Shown here one piece after another: positions 24,888 to 33,005 of a stretch of 64,000 nt of DNA. The stretch comes from Paracoccaceae bacterium. Its GTDB lineage: Bacteria; Pseudomonadota; Alphaproteobacteria; Rhodobacterales; Rhodobacteraceae. Every line of letters begins with the position of its first letter. Within the stretch, counting starts at the first letter, position 1. The stretch spans positions 1 to 64,000 of the forward strand of contig JANQRE010000040.1 of assembly GCA_028284705.1 (NCBI GenBank), written 5' to 3'. The notes under the pieces were generated by a model that was given only the letters and a program-made list of their open reading frames with translations, was not told the origin of the DNA and made no database searches. Position numbers and translations under genes: made by a program.

Positions 24888-25291
24888 CGCTCCGTCTCCG
24901 CGAATTGGCGCAGGGTGACGAGTTTCAGCGTGAGCCCATCGAGGCGCGGGTCCTGCAGGAGCGCGATGAGCTCTGACGCAGGCAGGCGTTTGTCGGCGAG
25001 GATGTGCAATAGATCACCGGTTGCTGCCTCGGCCAGCGTGTCAGGCGTGACCGGGGTTCCGTCCAGCCGCCAATCCTGCCCCTCCGGGCGCAGCAAAAGC
25101 AGCGGACGCGGCAGTTTATCGAGCGGGAGATCGGCTGTTTCGGAGAGATCAACCTCCATCTCTTCCGTCGCCACAAGTGAGCCGGAAATCAGGAAGAAAA
25201 AGATCAAAAGCAGCACGATATTCACCGTCGCGAGCGAAAAATCGAGCGTTGTTTTGTGGGGATGCGTGGGTTTCGGCAGGCGGAGTTTCAT
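24884..25291 (-). CDS. ExbD/TolR-like protein with Asn replacing the channel aspartate
   Basis: ExbD/TolR family subunit (135 aa): short cytoplasmic N-terminus, one transmembrane helix at about 18-38, periplasmic C-terminal domain. In the family an Asp at the start of the helix carries protons; here the equivalent position in 'ATVNIVLLLIFFF' is Asn24. The second ExbD encoded just upstream keeps the Asp. It may therefore be a structural partner in an asymmetric ExbD pair. Overlaps both the upstream exbD and the downstream TonB/TolA-like gene by four bases, so all are translationally coupled. Confidence 0.82.
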   Translation of the reverse strand: MKLRLPKPTHPHKTTLDFSLATVNIVLLLIFFFLISGSLVATEEMEVDLSETADLPLDKLPRPLLLLRPEGQDWRLDGTPVTPDTLAEAATGDLLHILADKRLPASELIALLQDPRLDGLTLKLVTLRQFAETER

Positions 25292-25731
25292 CGGATTGCG
25301 GCGCCTCCGGCCAATTGCACGACGGGCACGTTGGCGCGGGTCAGTGCGGCGAGCACGCTGGCGACATCCTGCACCGAACTGCCGTCCGAGGTCAGTAACA
25401 CGACCGTCGCAATATCGGCCTCGGTCACGGCCGCGGCGAGGACATCCAGGTCCTCCAATGGGAAAATCTGACCGCCCGTGGTGATGCGGGACCGCCCCAA
25501 GGTCCAGACGGCGACCTCACCTGCGGGCAGGGCTTCGGTCTCCGGGGTGGCCGCTCCGGTGATTTCGGACGTGCCCGCAGCGGCGGCTTGCAGGGTCAGC
25601 AGAGAGTAAGGCGTCAGGTTCGACGACAGCATGAAGAAGATCAGCAGTTGGAACATCGCATCCGCGAGCGGGGTCAGGGAGAAGGCATAGCGGCGCGGTC
25701 GGTCCGAGCGGGGGATGGTGACGCGCGACAT
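25288..25731 (-). CDS. ExbD/TolR-like protein with conserved channel aspartate
   Basis: ExbD/TolR family subunit (147 aa). The transmembrane segment 'LTPLADAMFQLLIFFML' (about 19-35) has the conserved Asp at residue 24, expected to shuttle protons through an ExbB ring. The periplasmic part (about 70-147) ends in the usual ExbD fold with 'VVLLTSDGSSVQDVASVLAAL'. It follows exbB after six bases and overlaps the next exbD by four. Substrate of the motor is not identifiable from this gene alone; no TonB-dependent receptor or Tol/Pal genes are nearby. Confidence 0.87.
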   Translation of the reverse strand: MSRVTIPRSDRPRRYAFSLTPLADAMFQLLIFFMLSSNLTPYSLLTLQAAAAGTSEITGAATPETEALPAGEVAVWTLGRSRITTGGQIFPLEDLDVLAAAVTEADIATVVLLTSDGSSVQDVASVLAALTRANVPVVQLAGGAAIR

Positions 25732-25737
25732 CGCGCT

Positions 25738-26373
25738 TTACCCGCTCGCGCTGGCGCTGACCCTGCCATAGATCGCCGCCGACATCAGCGTCTCGATCAT
25801 TTGCCGTTCCCGGTCGATGCGCGCCTCGAGCCAGGTGGCGACGAAGTAGAAGGTGATCGCGATGATCAGGCCCACCGCGGTGGTGGTGAGCGCCGTCCAG
25901 ATGCCTTCGGCGAGCAGGGCAGGGTCCACCGCGCCTTCGGCCTGCGAGAGGGCCGCGAAGGCGTCGATCATGCCAATCACGGTGCCGAGAAGGCCGAGCA
26001 TTGGCGCGGCCTGCACGACGCTCTCCAACACACGCATGCGCGAGTTCAGACGCGCGAGTTCCTCAATCGCTGTCTGTCGACCCAGCTCCTCGGCATAGGC
26101 CTGGTCGCCCGGACGGGCGCGCAGACCGGAGAAAGTTGCCTGCAGCACGCGCGACAGCACCGATTTGCGCTTTCCCGCCTCGCGCACAGCGGCGTCGGGT
26201 TTACCGCCCAGCCAATCGCCAAGGATGTTTTCCGCCGCGCGCCTACGTCCGACGCCCAGCATCATGAACTGGACGACCTTGTAGAGCGTGACGGTGAGGG
26301 CCAATGCCGATAACGTCCCCAAGGCCAGAAAAACGGCCAAAGTGACAGGGTTCAAAGAAGCAATATCCGGCAC
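25738..26373 (-). CDS. ExbB/TolQ/MotA-family proton channel protein
   Basis: Proton-channel subunit (211 aa) of an ExbB-ExbD motor in the inner membrane. Three transmembrane segments are visible: about 10-35, then the signature 'APMLGLLGTVIGMIDAF' (about 122-138), then 'ALTTTAVGLIIAITFYFV' (about 160-178). Length fits ExbB/TolQ rather than MotA. First of four tightly spaced genes (exbB, exbD, exbD, TonB/TolA-like), 58 bp behind a small exported protein. Located between the two halves of a T6SS locus instead of with iron-uptake or tol-pal genes. Confidence 0.9.
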   Translation of the reverse strand: MPDIASLNPVTLAVFLALGTLSALALTVTLYKVVQFMMLGVGRRRAAENILGDWLGGKPDAAVREAGKRKSVLSRVLQATFSGLRARPGDQAYAEELGRQTAIEELARLNSRMRVLESVVQAAPMLGLLGTVIGMIDAFAALSQAEGAVDPALLAEGIWTALTTTAVGLIIAITFYFVATWLEARIDRERQMIETLMSAAIYGRVSASASG

Positions 26374-26431
26374 GGGGTCAGGCTCGTCTCAATGCTGGCG
26401 GCCCGGCAATCAGGCCCGGAGAAAGACCGGA

Positions 26432-26875
26432 TCAGATCCCGAACTGAATGTCGTTGCGCGAGTTGGTCACAAGACCAGTGATGCAAAAATCATGATCGCC
26501 ATCTGCCGATTTACAATCGGCGATATTGTTGACGATGATCCGGGAGATATCGCTGCAGGCTTGCTCGGCAAGGTCAAACTGCACGACTTTGGTCTTGCCA
26601 AGCGGCAGCGCGCCAAATTCGAGCACGAGAAGGCGGGAGACACGGCCCTCGCCATCAAAGATCGCGACCTCATAGGAGGTCTCAGTCAGCGCAGTGCCAG
26701 TATTGTTGGTCGCAACATAGGTCAGACGGCAGCCGTTGGAGGTGTCGCTGGCATTGTTCAGTTCCAGCGCGAAGTTGCCGCTTTGGGCCATGGCAGCGCC
26801 GGTCAGGATCGTCGCCGTTGATAGTGCAGCAGCGGCCAGAGTTGTTGTCGCTCTACTGAGAAGTGATGCAGCCAC
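26432..26875 (-). CDS. Small exported protein of unknown function preceding exbB
   Basis: A 147-residue protein with a signal peptide (hydrophobic residues about 11-28, likely cleavage after 'AMA'). The mature part is a single small domain with four Cys ('NGCRLTY', 'EQACSD', 'ADCKS', 'DFCITG') that could form two disulfides, and beta-rich segments ('TSYEVAIFDGEGRVSRLLVLEFG'-like) suggesting an immunoglobulin-like fold. The start is a GTG at 26875, supported by AAGGGGGA seven bases ahead. Same orientation as the Exb operon, 58 bp upstream, so probably its first gene. I do not recognise the family. Confidence 0.7.
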   Translation of the reverse strand: MAASLLSRATTTLAAAALSTATILTGAAMAQSGNFALELNNASDTSNGCRLTYVATNNTGTALTETSYEVAIFDGEGRVSRLLVLEFGALPLGKTKVVQFDLAEQACSDISRIIVNNIADCKSADGDHDFCITGLVTNSRNDIQFGI

Positions 26876-27002
26876 GGCGGGTCCCCCTTGAAAACCATAA
26901 GTTCGGTGCGGTTCCCGGCGTTTGGGACCGCGCGAAAAGTTGGCCGCATTGACCCCTCGGAGTCAACGTAAGATTTGGTAAAATCTCGGCAGGTGCAGCG
27001 CC

Positions 27003-27599
27003 TTAGCGGTAGGCACCAGTAAACCAAACAGACCTTAGGCTGTTTCGCGTGACCTTGCGGGTCGAAACCTCTGAGCGCACGGGCCGGGTTGTGAATGGTC
27101 GGAATGGACGTGGTGTCAGGACTGGCTCGATTTCCAAACCAGCTTCTTCACTTTCCCGGACGGCAGAACCAAGATCGCTACGGTCGTCATTGGCATCGTC
27201 GGTGAATGACAGCACGGAAGGGGCTTCGATGACATCGGGAACGGAAACGAACGGCAACGTCGTTGCCTGATCCGGTGTGATTGCGGCAAATCCCAGAATG
27301 GAGGGCTCTACGATCTGCGGGCTTGCGGCGAGCAGGATCGGCTGCTCCACCTTCAGATCGACCCGCGTCTCGGTCACGTCATCCGCGTCTGTCAGGACCG
27401 GTTTCACCACTGTCACAGTGCCATCCGATATGGCTTTGTGGACGTGGTTCGACGGCATAGGTGCCGGCTGGGCGAGGGCAGATGTCTCAGGTTTGACCAG
27501 ATTGCTCGAGATCACGCCCAGTTGCCCATAAGCGACGGTTGCGGAAAATCCCACGATCCCAAGCGCTATGGCGAGGCGAATTGTTTTTTGTGCCGGCAT
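27003..27599 (-). CDS. Exported protein of unknown function
   Basis: A 198-residue exported protein: signal peptide at residues 1-26 ('IRLAIALGIVGFSATVAYG'), then a low-complexity, Val/Pro/Thr-rich mature chain without cysteines or recognisable motifs, ending in a basic 'RPFTTRPVRSEVSTRKVTRNSLRS'-like tail. The ATG at 27599 gives a normal signal peptide; an upstream in-frame start at 27647 adds 16 charged residues ahead of it. Separated from the next reverse gene by 127 bp and divergent from the DUF1036 gene by 71 bp. Composition suggests a disordered periplasmic or linker protein; function unknown. Confidence 0.6.
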   Translation of the reverse strand: MPAQKTIRLAIALGIVGFSATVAYGQLGVISSNLVKPETSALAQPAPMPSNHVHKAISDGTVTVVKPVLTDADDVTETRVDLKVEQPILLAASPQIVEPSILGFAAITPDQATTLPFVSVPDVIEAPSVLSFTDDANDDRSDLGSAVRESEEAGLEIEPVLTPRPFRPFTTRPVRSEVSTRKVTRNSLRSVWFTGAYR

Positions 27600-27670
27600 C
27601 AAAAATATCCTAGCTTTACCCGACAAGATTACGCGAGAACGGGCCATTTTTCAATATGAGAGGGTGTTTT

Positions 27671-28084
27671 GTGAGGCTTGCGCAGAAACTGGCCGCGATC
27701 TTTTTGGTGCTCGCGCCCTGGTCGACACCGGCATTTGCGAACTTTGCTGTGTGTAATCAATCCTTTGACGTGATCAACGTCGCCATCGGTCGGGATGTCG
27801 AGGGCGAGTTTCAAACCGATGGCTGGTGGACAATCGGCACCAATCAGTGCGCAAATGTGATACAGGAAGAGCTAAAGAGCCGCTATATCTATGTTTTTGC
27901 ACAGGATGTCTTTGGGCAACCGCTGATGAACGGCACGACAACAATGTGTGTCGCGCGGGACAAATTCACCATCCGGGGCACCGACAATTGCTGGGTCCGC
28001 GGGCACCTTGCCGCCCGGTTCATCGAAGTGGATACGCTGCGCACACAGCGGTGGTCCCTGTTTGTCGCACCGCCGCCGAATTGA
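27671..28084 (+). CDS. DUF1036-family exported protein
   Basis: Small exported protein (137 aa) of the DUF1036 family, recognisable by 'VCNQSFDVINVAIGRD', 'GWWTIGTNQCANVI' and 'YIYVFAQD'. Signal peptide at residues 1-23. Four Cys in the mature part (VCNQ, QCAN, MCVAR, NCWVR) probably make disulfides. I favour the GTG at 27671, since GAGAGGG lies seven bases ahead; an ATG at 27656 would extend it by five residues but lacks a ribosome site. Divergent from the exported protein at 27599. Biochemical role of the family is unknown; members occur in alphaproteobacterial periplasm. Confidence 0.8.
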   Translation: MRLAQKLAAIFLVLAPWSTPAFANFAVCNQSFDVINVAIGRDVEGEFQTDGWWTIGTNQCANVIQEELKSRYIYVFAQDVFGQPLMNGTTTMCVARDKFTIRGTDNCWVRGHLAARFIEVDTLRTQRWSLFVAPPPN

Positions 28085-28165
28085 CTGGTTTGTGACTCGC
28101 GCTTTTGAGGTATCTGCGCTAATTTGGTAAGTAGATTGTGATAAACGGTTATTTCAACGTGAGAC

Positions 28166-30370
28166 ATGGCTGAGATGTCGGGAGTAAGGCCAAGGTCGGG
28201 GAAGGTTTGGAAAGGGGTTCTGGCGGCCCTTTTCTGTAGTGTTGCCGCCTGTGCAACCGCTGCCGAACGTATGGCTCTGATCATCGGCAATTCCGACTAT
28301 TCCGTCATCCCCGATCTCAAGAACCCTGTGAACGACTCCAACGCCGTCGGCGAAGCGCTCGGCAATCTCGATTTCGAGGTGACGCGGCTGGAGAATTCCT
28401 CTTCCGCGGATTTCTGGGCCAAGCTCGACGCGTTTGTGGCCGAAGCCGATGACGCGGAAACCGTTCTGTTCTTCTACTCGGGTCACGCCTTCCAGCTCGA
28501 TGGCGTGAACTATCTGGTCCCGGTGGATGCGAAGCTGCAAAGCCGCGATGCCATTCGCGACGAGACCTGGCATCTCGACAAGATCATCGAGAAACTGTCG
28601 GATCGCGACCGCCAGACCCTGATCTTCCTTGATGCGTGCCGCGACAGTCCGCTGCCCAATGATGTTGGGGCAGGGGGTGCGGGCCTTGCGCGTCTGCAGA
28701 CCGGCGTCGGCACCTTCGTGGCCTTCGCCACAGAACCGGGTGCCGTGACCTACGACGGCACCGGCGATAACAGCCCCTTCACCGCCGCGCTTCTGAACCA
28801 TATCAACACGCCCTCGATTTCGATCTCCGACATGATGATCCGGGTGCGCAACGATGTGGAGGAACAGACCTTCCGCCGCCAGACGCCCTGGGATCAATCC
28901 TCGCTGCGCAGCCAGTTCTATTTCGTGCCGGAATTTGAGAGCAAACCGTCTCTGACCGCGGCGGATTTTGAACTTCTGGCCAATCTCGGCGATGACGAGC
29001 GTGAGCGCATGTTGAAGCTCTTCGAGGCTGCCGGGATCGACACGACAGGTCTGCCGGTGCTGGACGAAGGCGAAGAGCTGAATGTGGAAGTGGTCGAAGA
29101 TCAAAACCTGATTATCGCCGCGAAACCGGAGAAGAAAGATCCGGTCGAACTGCCGAGCGATGAGCAGGTGGCCGCGCTGCGCCCCGAAGATGTGGATGTG
29201 GTTGATGAGATCAACCTCTTCACCGCGCCGAAAGCGCCGGAAGAAACCGAAGCACCGCAGGTCGCCGCGAAAGCCCCCGAGGCGAAAGAACCACGCACGG
29301 TTGTGGCGCGCGAGGCTGTGGCGCAAGTTCCGCGTGAGGTCACAAGCCAGGGCGGCGTGAAAGAGATCACAACCGCCCGGGCCGGGACCGTCACAGCGAC
29401 CACGAGCGCCACCGCCGGAGAACAGGTCGCAGCACTCGCGCCTGAGGCAAACGTGACCGCGCGCATCGCGGGCCAAACCGTCACTGGAACGACCACAGGT
29501 CAGACGGTGACCGCCGCCGATGCCGGCACGGTCAGCGCGACCGCGACCGGCCAGACGGTGACCGCCTTGGCAGGTGCCGGGACTGTCAGCGCGACGGCAA
29601 CCGGTCAAACCGTCTCTGCCACCGGGTCGGAAGGCACGGTCGCGCCAAGCAGCACGCAATTGGCGCTTGCCTCAACCAATTCCGCCGAAGCCAGCGTTCA
29701 GGCTTTGACCGCTGGCGAAGCCCTCGCTTCGCGCATCTCCGAGGACGAGCGCAACGCAATCCGCGCCACCGAAACGATCCGCCTCGCGTCTCTAGACAGC
29801 AACGCGCTGCGCTCTCTGTCTGCGGTTAGCCGCGAACTCGACGCTATTCTGGGTCGCGAAATCCTGCCGGACTCGGATGAGAACCGCACGCTTCTCGAAG
29901 CCATTGACCCCGATCTTGTCCGCGAACTCGACCCGAACGCCCCGCAAGCGCCGGAGCTGTCCGGCAAGGAACTCGCCTCCGCCGTGCAAACCGAACTGGC
30001 GCGCCTTGGCTGTTACCGTCTGCGGATCGACGGCGACTGGGGCAAGGGCTCCCGCACCGCTGCCGGGCGCTACTTCCTGAATAAGAAGATCGTGCCCGAC
30101 GATCTGGAACCTTCCGTCGCGCTTCTGCGTCAACTGCGTACCGAAAGCCAGGTGCAGTGTAAGAACGTCGTCGTTGCCCGCGCCGCACCCAAGAAAGTGA
30201 CGCGTCCTAAGACCACCACGACGGCACCGGCCCAGAAGAAGGCCGCGCCGAAGAAAACTGTTCGGAAAATTTCGCGCACGACGACCACGACGAAACGGAC
30301 TTCTTCCGGCACGACACAAAAGAAGACCACGCGCCGTATTATCGGGGGCGGCAGCGGCGTGTTCCGCTGA
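28166..30370 (+). CDS. Caspase-like (peptidase C14) exported protein with peptidoglycan-binding-like C-terminus
   Basis: A 734-residue protein with an N-terminal signal that contains a lipobox-like 'VAAC' (Cys29), so it may be a lipoprotein. Residues about 34-265 are a caspase/metacaspase p20-like domain with 'ALIIGNSDYS', the catalytic His in 'YSGHAF' (His110) and Cys in 'LDACRDS' (Cys158). The middle (about 280-540) is a Pro/Ala/Thr linker with repeats of 'GTVSATATGQTV'. Residues about 610-665 resemble a PG_binding_1 fold ('LARLGCYRLRIDGDWGKGS'), and the end is Lys/Thr-rich. It lies 22 bp before the M23/transglycosylase gene, probably one operon. Both are envelope-acting, so a role in wall processing around the T6SS is plausible but unproven. 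Confidence 0.82.
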   Translation: MAEMSGVRPRSGKVWKGVLAALFCSVAACATAAERMALIIGNSDYSVIPDLKNPVNDSNAVGEALGNLDFEVTRLENSSSADFWAKLDAFVAEADDAETVLFFYSGHAFQLDGVNYLVPVDAKLQSRDAIRDETWHLDKIIEKLSDRDRQTLIFLDACRDSPLPNDVGAGGAGLARLQTGVGTFVAFATEPGAVTYDGTGDNSPFTAALLNHINTPSISISDMMIRVRNDVEEQTFRRQTPWDQSSLRSQFYFVPEFESKPSLTAADFELLANLGDDERERMLKLFEAAGIDTTGLPVLDEGEELNVEVVEDQNLIIAAKPEKKDPVELPSDEQVAALRPEDVDVVDEINLFTAPKAPEETEAPQVAAKAPEAKEPRTVVAREAVAQVPREVTSQGGVKEITTARAGTVTATTSATAGEQVAALAPEANVTARIAGQTVTGTTTGQTVTAADAGTVSATATGQTVTALAGAGTVSATATGQTVSATGSEGTVAPSSTQLALASTNSAEASVQALTAGEALASRISEDERNAIRATETIRLASLDSNALRSLSAVSRELDAILGREILPDSDENRTLLEAIDPDLVRELDPNAPQAPELSGKELASAVQTELARLGCYRLRIDGDWGKGSRTAAGRYFLNKKIVPDDLEPSVALLRQLRTESQVQCKNVVVARAAPKKVTRPKTTTTAPAQKKAAPKKTVRKISRTTTTTKRTSSGTTQKKTTRRIIGGGSGVFR
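29400..29640 (+). repeat. Short TGQTVTA-type linker repeats in the caspase-like gene
   Basis: The linker encodes successive copies of (A/T)GQTV(T/S) spaced by (A)GTVSATAT, with near-identical DNA (GCGACxGCxACCGGxCAxACxGT). At least four copies occur. Such tracts are prone to slippage and length variation between strains. Confidence 0.65.
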
Positions 30371-30391
30371 TCTGCTGCGGGCTGACAGGCC

Positions 30392-32734
30392 ATGCAGGTT
30401 GATCCCCGATTCAAGAAAGCCAAGCGCAAATCCACCACGCGCAAGATCAAGCGTTCCGCCGGGCCCTGGGTTCTCGGTGGTTTGGGCGTTGTCGGGGTGT
30501 TGCTCGCTGGCGTCCTGATCGTACGCGCGATCATGTCCATCGAGTGGGGCGGGGGAAAGGATGAGCTGGACCTCGCTGAGGAAGGCTTCGGCGATGAAGA
30601 GCAATTGGTGATCTCTGACTTCGCTGAGGACAGTGTTGCCGCTGCCGATCCTCTGGCCTTCACGCAGGCGTTTGTCGATGTGGCAGGCGACCCGATGATC
30701 CTGCAATTCGACCGCGCTGCGGTGACCAAAGCGAAGGAGATGATCAGCCATCCCGATCTGCCCGCCACGCGCATCGGGCTCTTCGCGGTGAACGGGTTGA
30801 TCCTCGTGCAGGACGACATGATCACGCAAGAAGAACGGCTGATCACCACCATCCCCTCCTCGCGCGAGGATTTCGCCTTCTTCCAGGCGCAAAGCGATGC
30901 GACCGGTCTCGACCCGCAGGAAGCGCTCTTGGCGGCTTTGCCGGACACTCCGCCCGCGACGCCAGCCAAGACGGTTCAGAGCGACGAAGGCTCCTGGGGC
31001 GAGAGCCTCGATGGGGACGGCGAAACGGTGGAGGTGACCTATACCGAGACGGTCATCGAGAACACGACCAGCCTTGCCATCGTGCTGCCCGAACCGGTGC
31101 GGCAGGTCGGCTATGAAGACATCTTTCTGCGCCTCGCGGCTGAACGCGAACTGGAAGAAATCCTTGAAACCAATGGGTTCGACCCGATCTGGATCGAACG
31201 TTTCGTGCCCAAAGCCATCGAGGCCGTGCCCGCTTTCGGCGCGATTGAGGCCGATCATGTGCTGGCCGTGCGCGGTGTGCCGGAGCGTGATGGTCTGAAA
31301 TCGGTGCAGGCCTCGCTCTACAAAAGTGACGAGTATCTGGGCTCCGTCGCGATCAATGATGACGGGCATGTGGTTGTCGCCGCCGACCCTTGGGTGCCCG
31401 ATGACCTGTTTGACTATGCCGAAGGTGATGAGGAGGGCGAGGCGGTCTCCTCCCGCCGCTACCGCCTGCTCGACGCCTTCTACTCAGCCGCGATCCGCAA
31501 CAATGTGCCCACGGCGGTGGTCGCTGAGGCGATCATCCTCATGAGCCAAGCCCATGACCTTGACGAGTTCGCCACCCAGGGCGATCGCATGACGCTGCTT
31601 TACGCCCGCGCGCCGGGGCCGATCGGGCAGGGGGCGGGTCAAATCCTCTTTGCCTCCATCGAAGGTCCGTCGGGCGAGAAGCTCTGTTACGTCGTCGAGC
31701 CGAAAGCCGGGCAGGGCTATGAATGCCGCGACAAATCCGGGCCCAAGGGCGGTTCGGGCTCCCTGCGCGGCGGGTTTGTGACCCCGGTCAGCGGCGTTCT
31801 GACCTCCCCCTTCGGTCCGCGTCACCACCCGATCCTGAACCGTGTCGTGCTGCACAAAGGCGTCGATTGGGCAGCACCTACCGGCACGCCGATTGTCGCG
31901 GCGTTCGATGGCACCGTGACCTATGCGGGCGATGGCGGCGGCTATGGCAATGTGATCAAGATCAGTCATCCGGGCAATCGCGAGACCCGCTATGCGCATA
32001 TGTCGAAATTCTCTGAACTCGGCAAAGCGGGCACTGCGGTCAAGGCCGGTGACGTGATCGGCTTTGTCGGCACCACGGGCCGGTCGACCGGTCCGCATCT
32101 GCATTTCGAGATCTACGAGGCAGGCACTGCCGTTGATCCTTTCTCCGCCGCCGGTCCGGTGATTGCGGGCAGCTCCTCCGGTGCGGTCGAGCAACTGGTG
32201 AACCAGATCATCAAAGTGGAGAGCGCGGGCAATGCGCGGGCGAAAAACCCGCTCTCCTCGGCCACGGGTCTGGGGCAGTTCATCTCGTCGACCTGGATCC
32301 GGATGATGAAGACTTACCGCCCCGATCTGGCCAATTCCATGAGCCGCGAAGAACTGCTGGCCCTGCGGTTCGATCCCACCCTGTCCCGCGAAATGGTCGC
32401 CAATCTCGCCAAGGAAGGTGAGGCTTACCTGCGCGCCCGCGGCCACGCGATCTCTGCCGGGCGGCTCTATCTCGCTCACTTCCTCGGCGCCGAGGGCGCC
32501 CATGTGGCGCTGTCAAAACCCGACGATATGCTGGTCCTCACCGCCATGGGCGCAGGCGTGGTCAATGCCAACCCGTTCCTAAAGGGGCGCAATATCGGCT
32601 GGCTGAAAGCCTGGGCAGATCGCAAAATGCGCTCCAAAGGCGTGGCGCCTTCGATCCCGGTCGCTGCTCCGACCCCGCCGCACATCCTCGCCTATTTCAA
32701 GACGATCGACACGGTACTGGAGAGTGCGGGGTGA
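30392..32734 (+). CDS. Membrane-anchored M23 endopeptidase / lytic transglycosylase fusion
   Basis: A 780-residue two-enzyme cell-wall hydrolase. A basic N-terminus and one transmembrane helix (about 27-50) anchor it, with the rest periplasmic. An OapA-like N-domain (about 60-450) precedes an M23 LytM domain (about 463-585) with zinc ligands in 'HKGVDW' (His488, Asp492) and 'HLHFEIY' (His569, His571). A lytic-transglycosylase-like domain follows (about 600-770): 'QIIKVESAGN' with candidate catalytic Glu610, then 'SSATGLGQFISSTW'. Having peptide-bond and glycan-strand cleavage in one chain is uncommon; in T6SS loci wall hydrolases (such as TagX) make holes for assembly. Its 3' end overlaps the opposing RHH gene by 38 bp. 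Confidence 0.87.
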   Translation: MQVDPRFKKAKRKSTTRKIKRSAGPWVLGGLGVVGVLLAGVLIVRAIMSIEWGGGKDELDLAEEGFGDEEQLVISDFAEDSVAAADPLAFTQAFVDVAGDPMILQFDRAAVTKAKEMISHPDLPATRIGLFAVNGLILVQDDMITQEERLITTIPSSREDFAFFQAQSDATGLDPQEALLAALPDTPPATPAKTVQSDEGSWGESLDGDGETVEVTYTETVIENTTSLAIVLPEPVRQVGYEDIFLRLAAERELEEILETNGFDPIWIERFVPKAIEAVPAFGAIEADHVLAVRGVPERDGLKSVQASLYKSDEYLGSVAINDDGHVVVAADPWVPDDLFDYAEGDEEGEAVSSRRYRLLDAFYSAAIRNNVPTAVVAEAIILMSQAHDLDEFATQGDRMTLLYARAPGPIGQGAGQILFASIEGPSGEKLCYVVEPKAGQGYECRDKSGPKGGSGSLRGGFVTPVSGVLTSPFGPRHHPILNRVVLHKGVDWAAPTGTPIVAAFDGTVTYAGDGGGYGNVIKISHPGNRETRYAHMSKFSELGKAGTAVKAGDVIGFVGTTGRSTGPHLHFEIYEAGTAVDPFSAAGPVIAGSSSGAVEQLVNQIIKVESAGNARAKNPLSSATGLGQFISSTWIRMMKTYRPDLANSMSREELLALRFDPTLSREMVANLAKEGEAYLRARGHAISAGRLYLAHFLGAEGAHVALSKPDDMLVLTAMGAGVVNANPFLKGRNIGWLKAWADRKMRSKGVAPSIPVAAPTPPHILAYFKTIDTVLESAG

Positions 32735-33005
32735 CCGACGGCCTGTTCTGTGGAGCAAGTCTAGTCGCACGCTTGCGATAGTAGTTCAGCACGTAGAGGC
32801 GAACCGCGGCGGAACGGCGGTCATCCGGCTCAGCGTTCTTATCTATCTGTGACACAAGCGCATCGACGGAGGTCTGGCGCTCAGTGGCGATTTCTCGCAA
32901 CGCGTGCCAGAAGCCGTCCTCCAGAGAGACACTTGTCCTGCGACCGCGAAGAACGAGCGAGCGCTGTTTCGGTCGTAAGCTGGTCCCTCCGAGATTGCGG
33001 CTCAT
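32697..33005 (-). CDS. Ribbon-helix-helix domain protein
   Basis: Small protein (102 aa) with an RHH_4-like DNA-binding domain: 'RTSVSLEDGFWHALREIATERQ' type beta strand plus two helices at about residues 22-65. Alphaproteobacterial relatives of this family are small transcription regulators, but no target is known. Its ATG overlaps the stop of the DUF1826 gene (ATGA), so it is third in the zinc operon. Its C-terminal 13 codons overlap the 3' end of the converging M23/transglycosylase gene, and the tail after about residue 85 is not conserved-looking. Confidence 0.75.
   Translation of the reverse strand: MSRNLGGTSLRPKQRSLVLRGRRTSVSLEDGFWHALREIATERQTSVDALVSQIDKNAEPDDRRSAAVRLYVLNYYRKRATRLAPQNRPSVTPHSPVPCRSS

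Noticed and set aside
25288-26373. ExbB/ExbD genes as flagellar MotAB or a standard TonB iron system
   Set aside because: Lengths and motifs fit ExbB/ExbD, no MotB-type OmpA tail, and no receptor, siderophore or flagellar genes are nearby.
31438-31460. Third copy of the ppkA/tssH repeat in the M23 gene
   Set aside because: Only about 14 bases (GGCGAGGCGGTCTC) match, which is plausible by chance in high-GC coding sequence.
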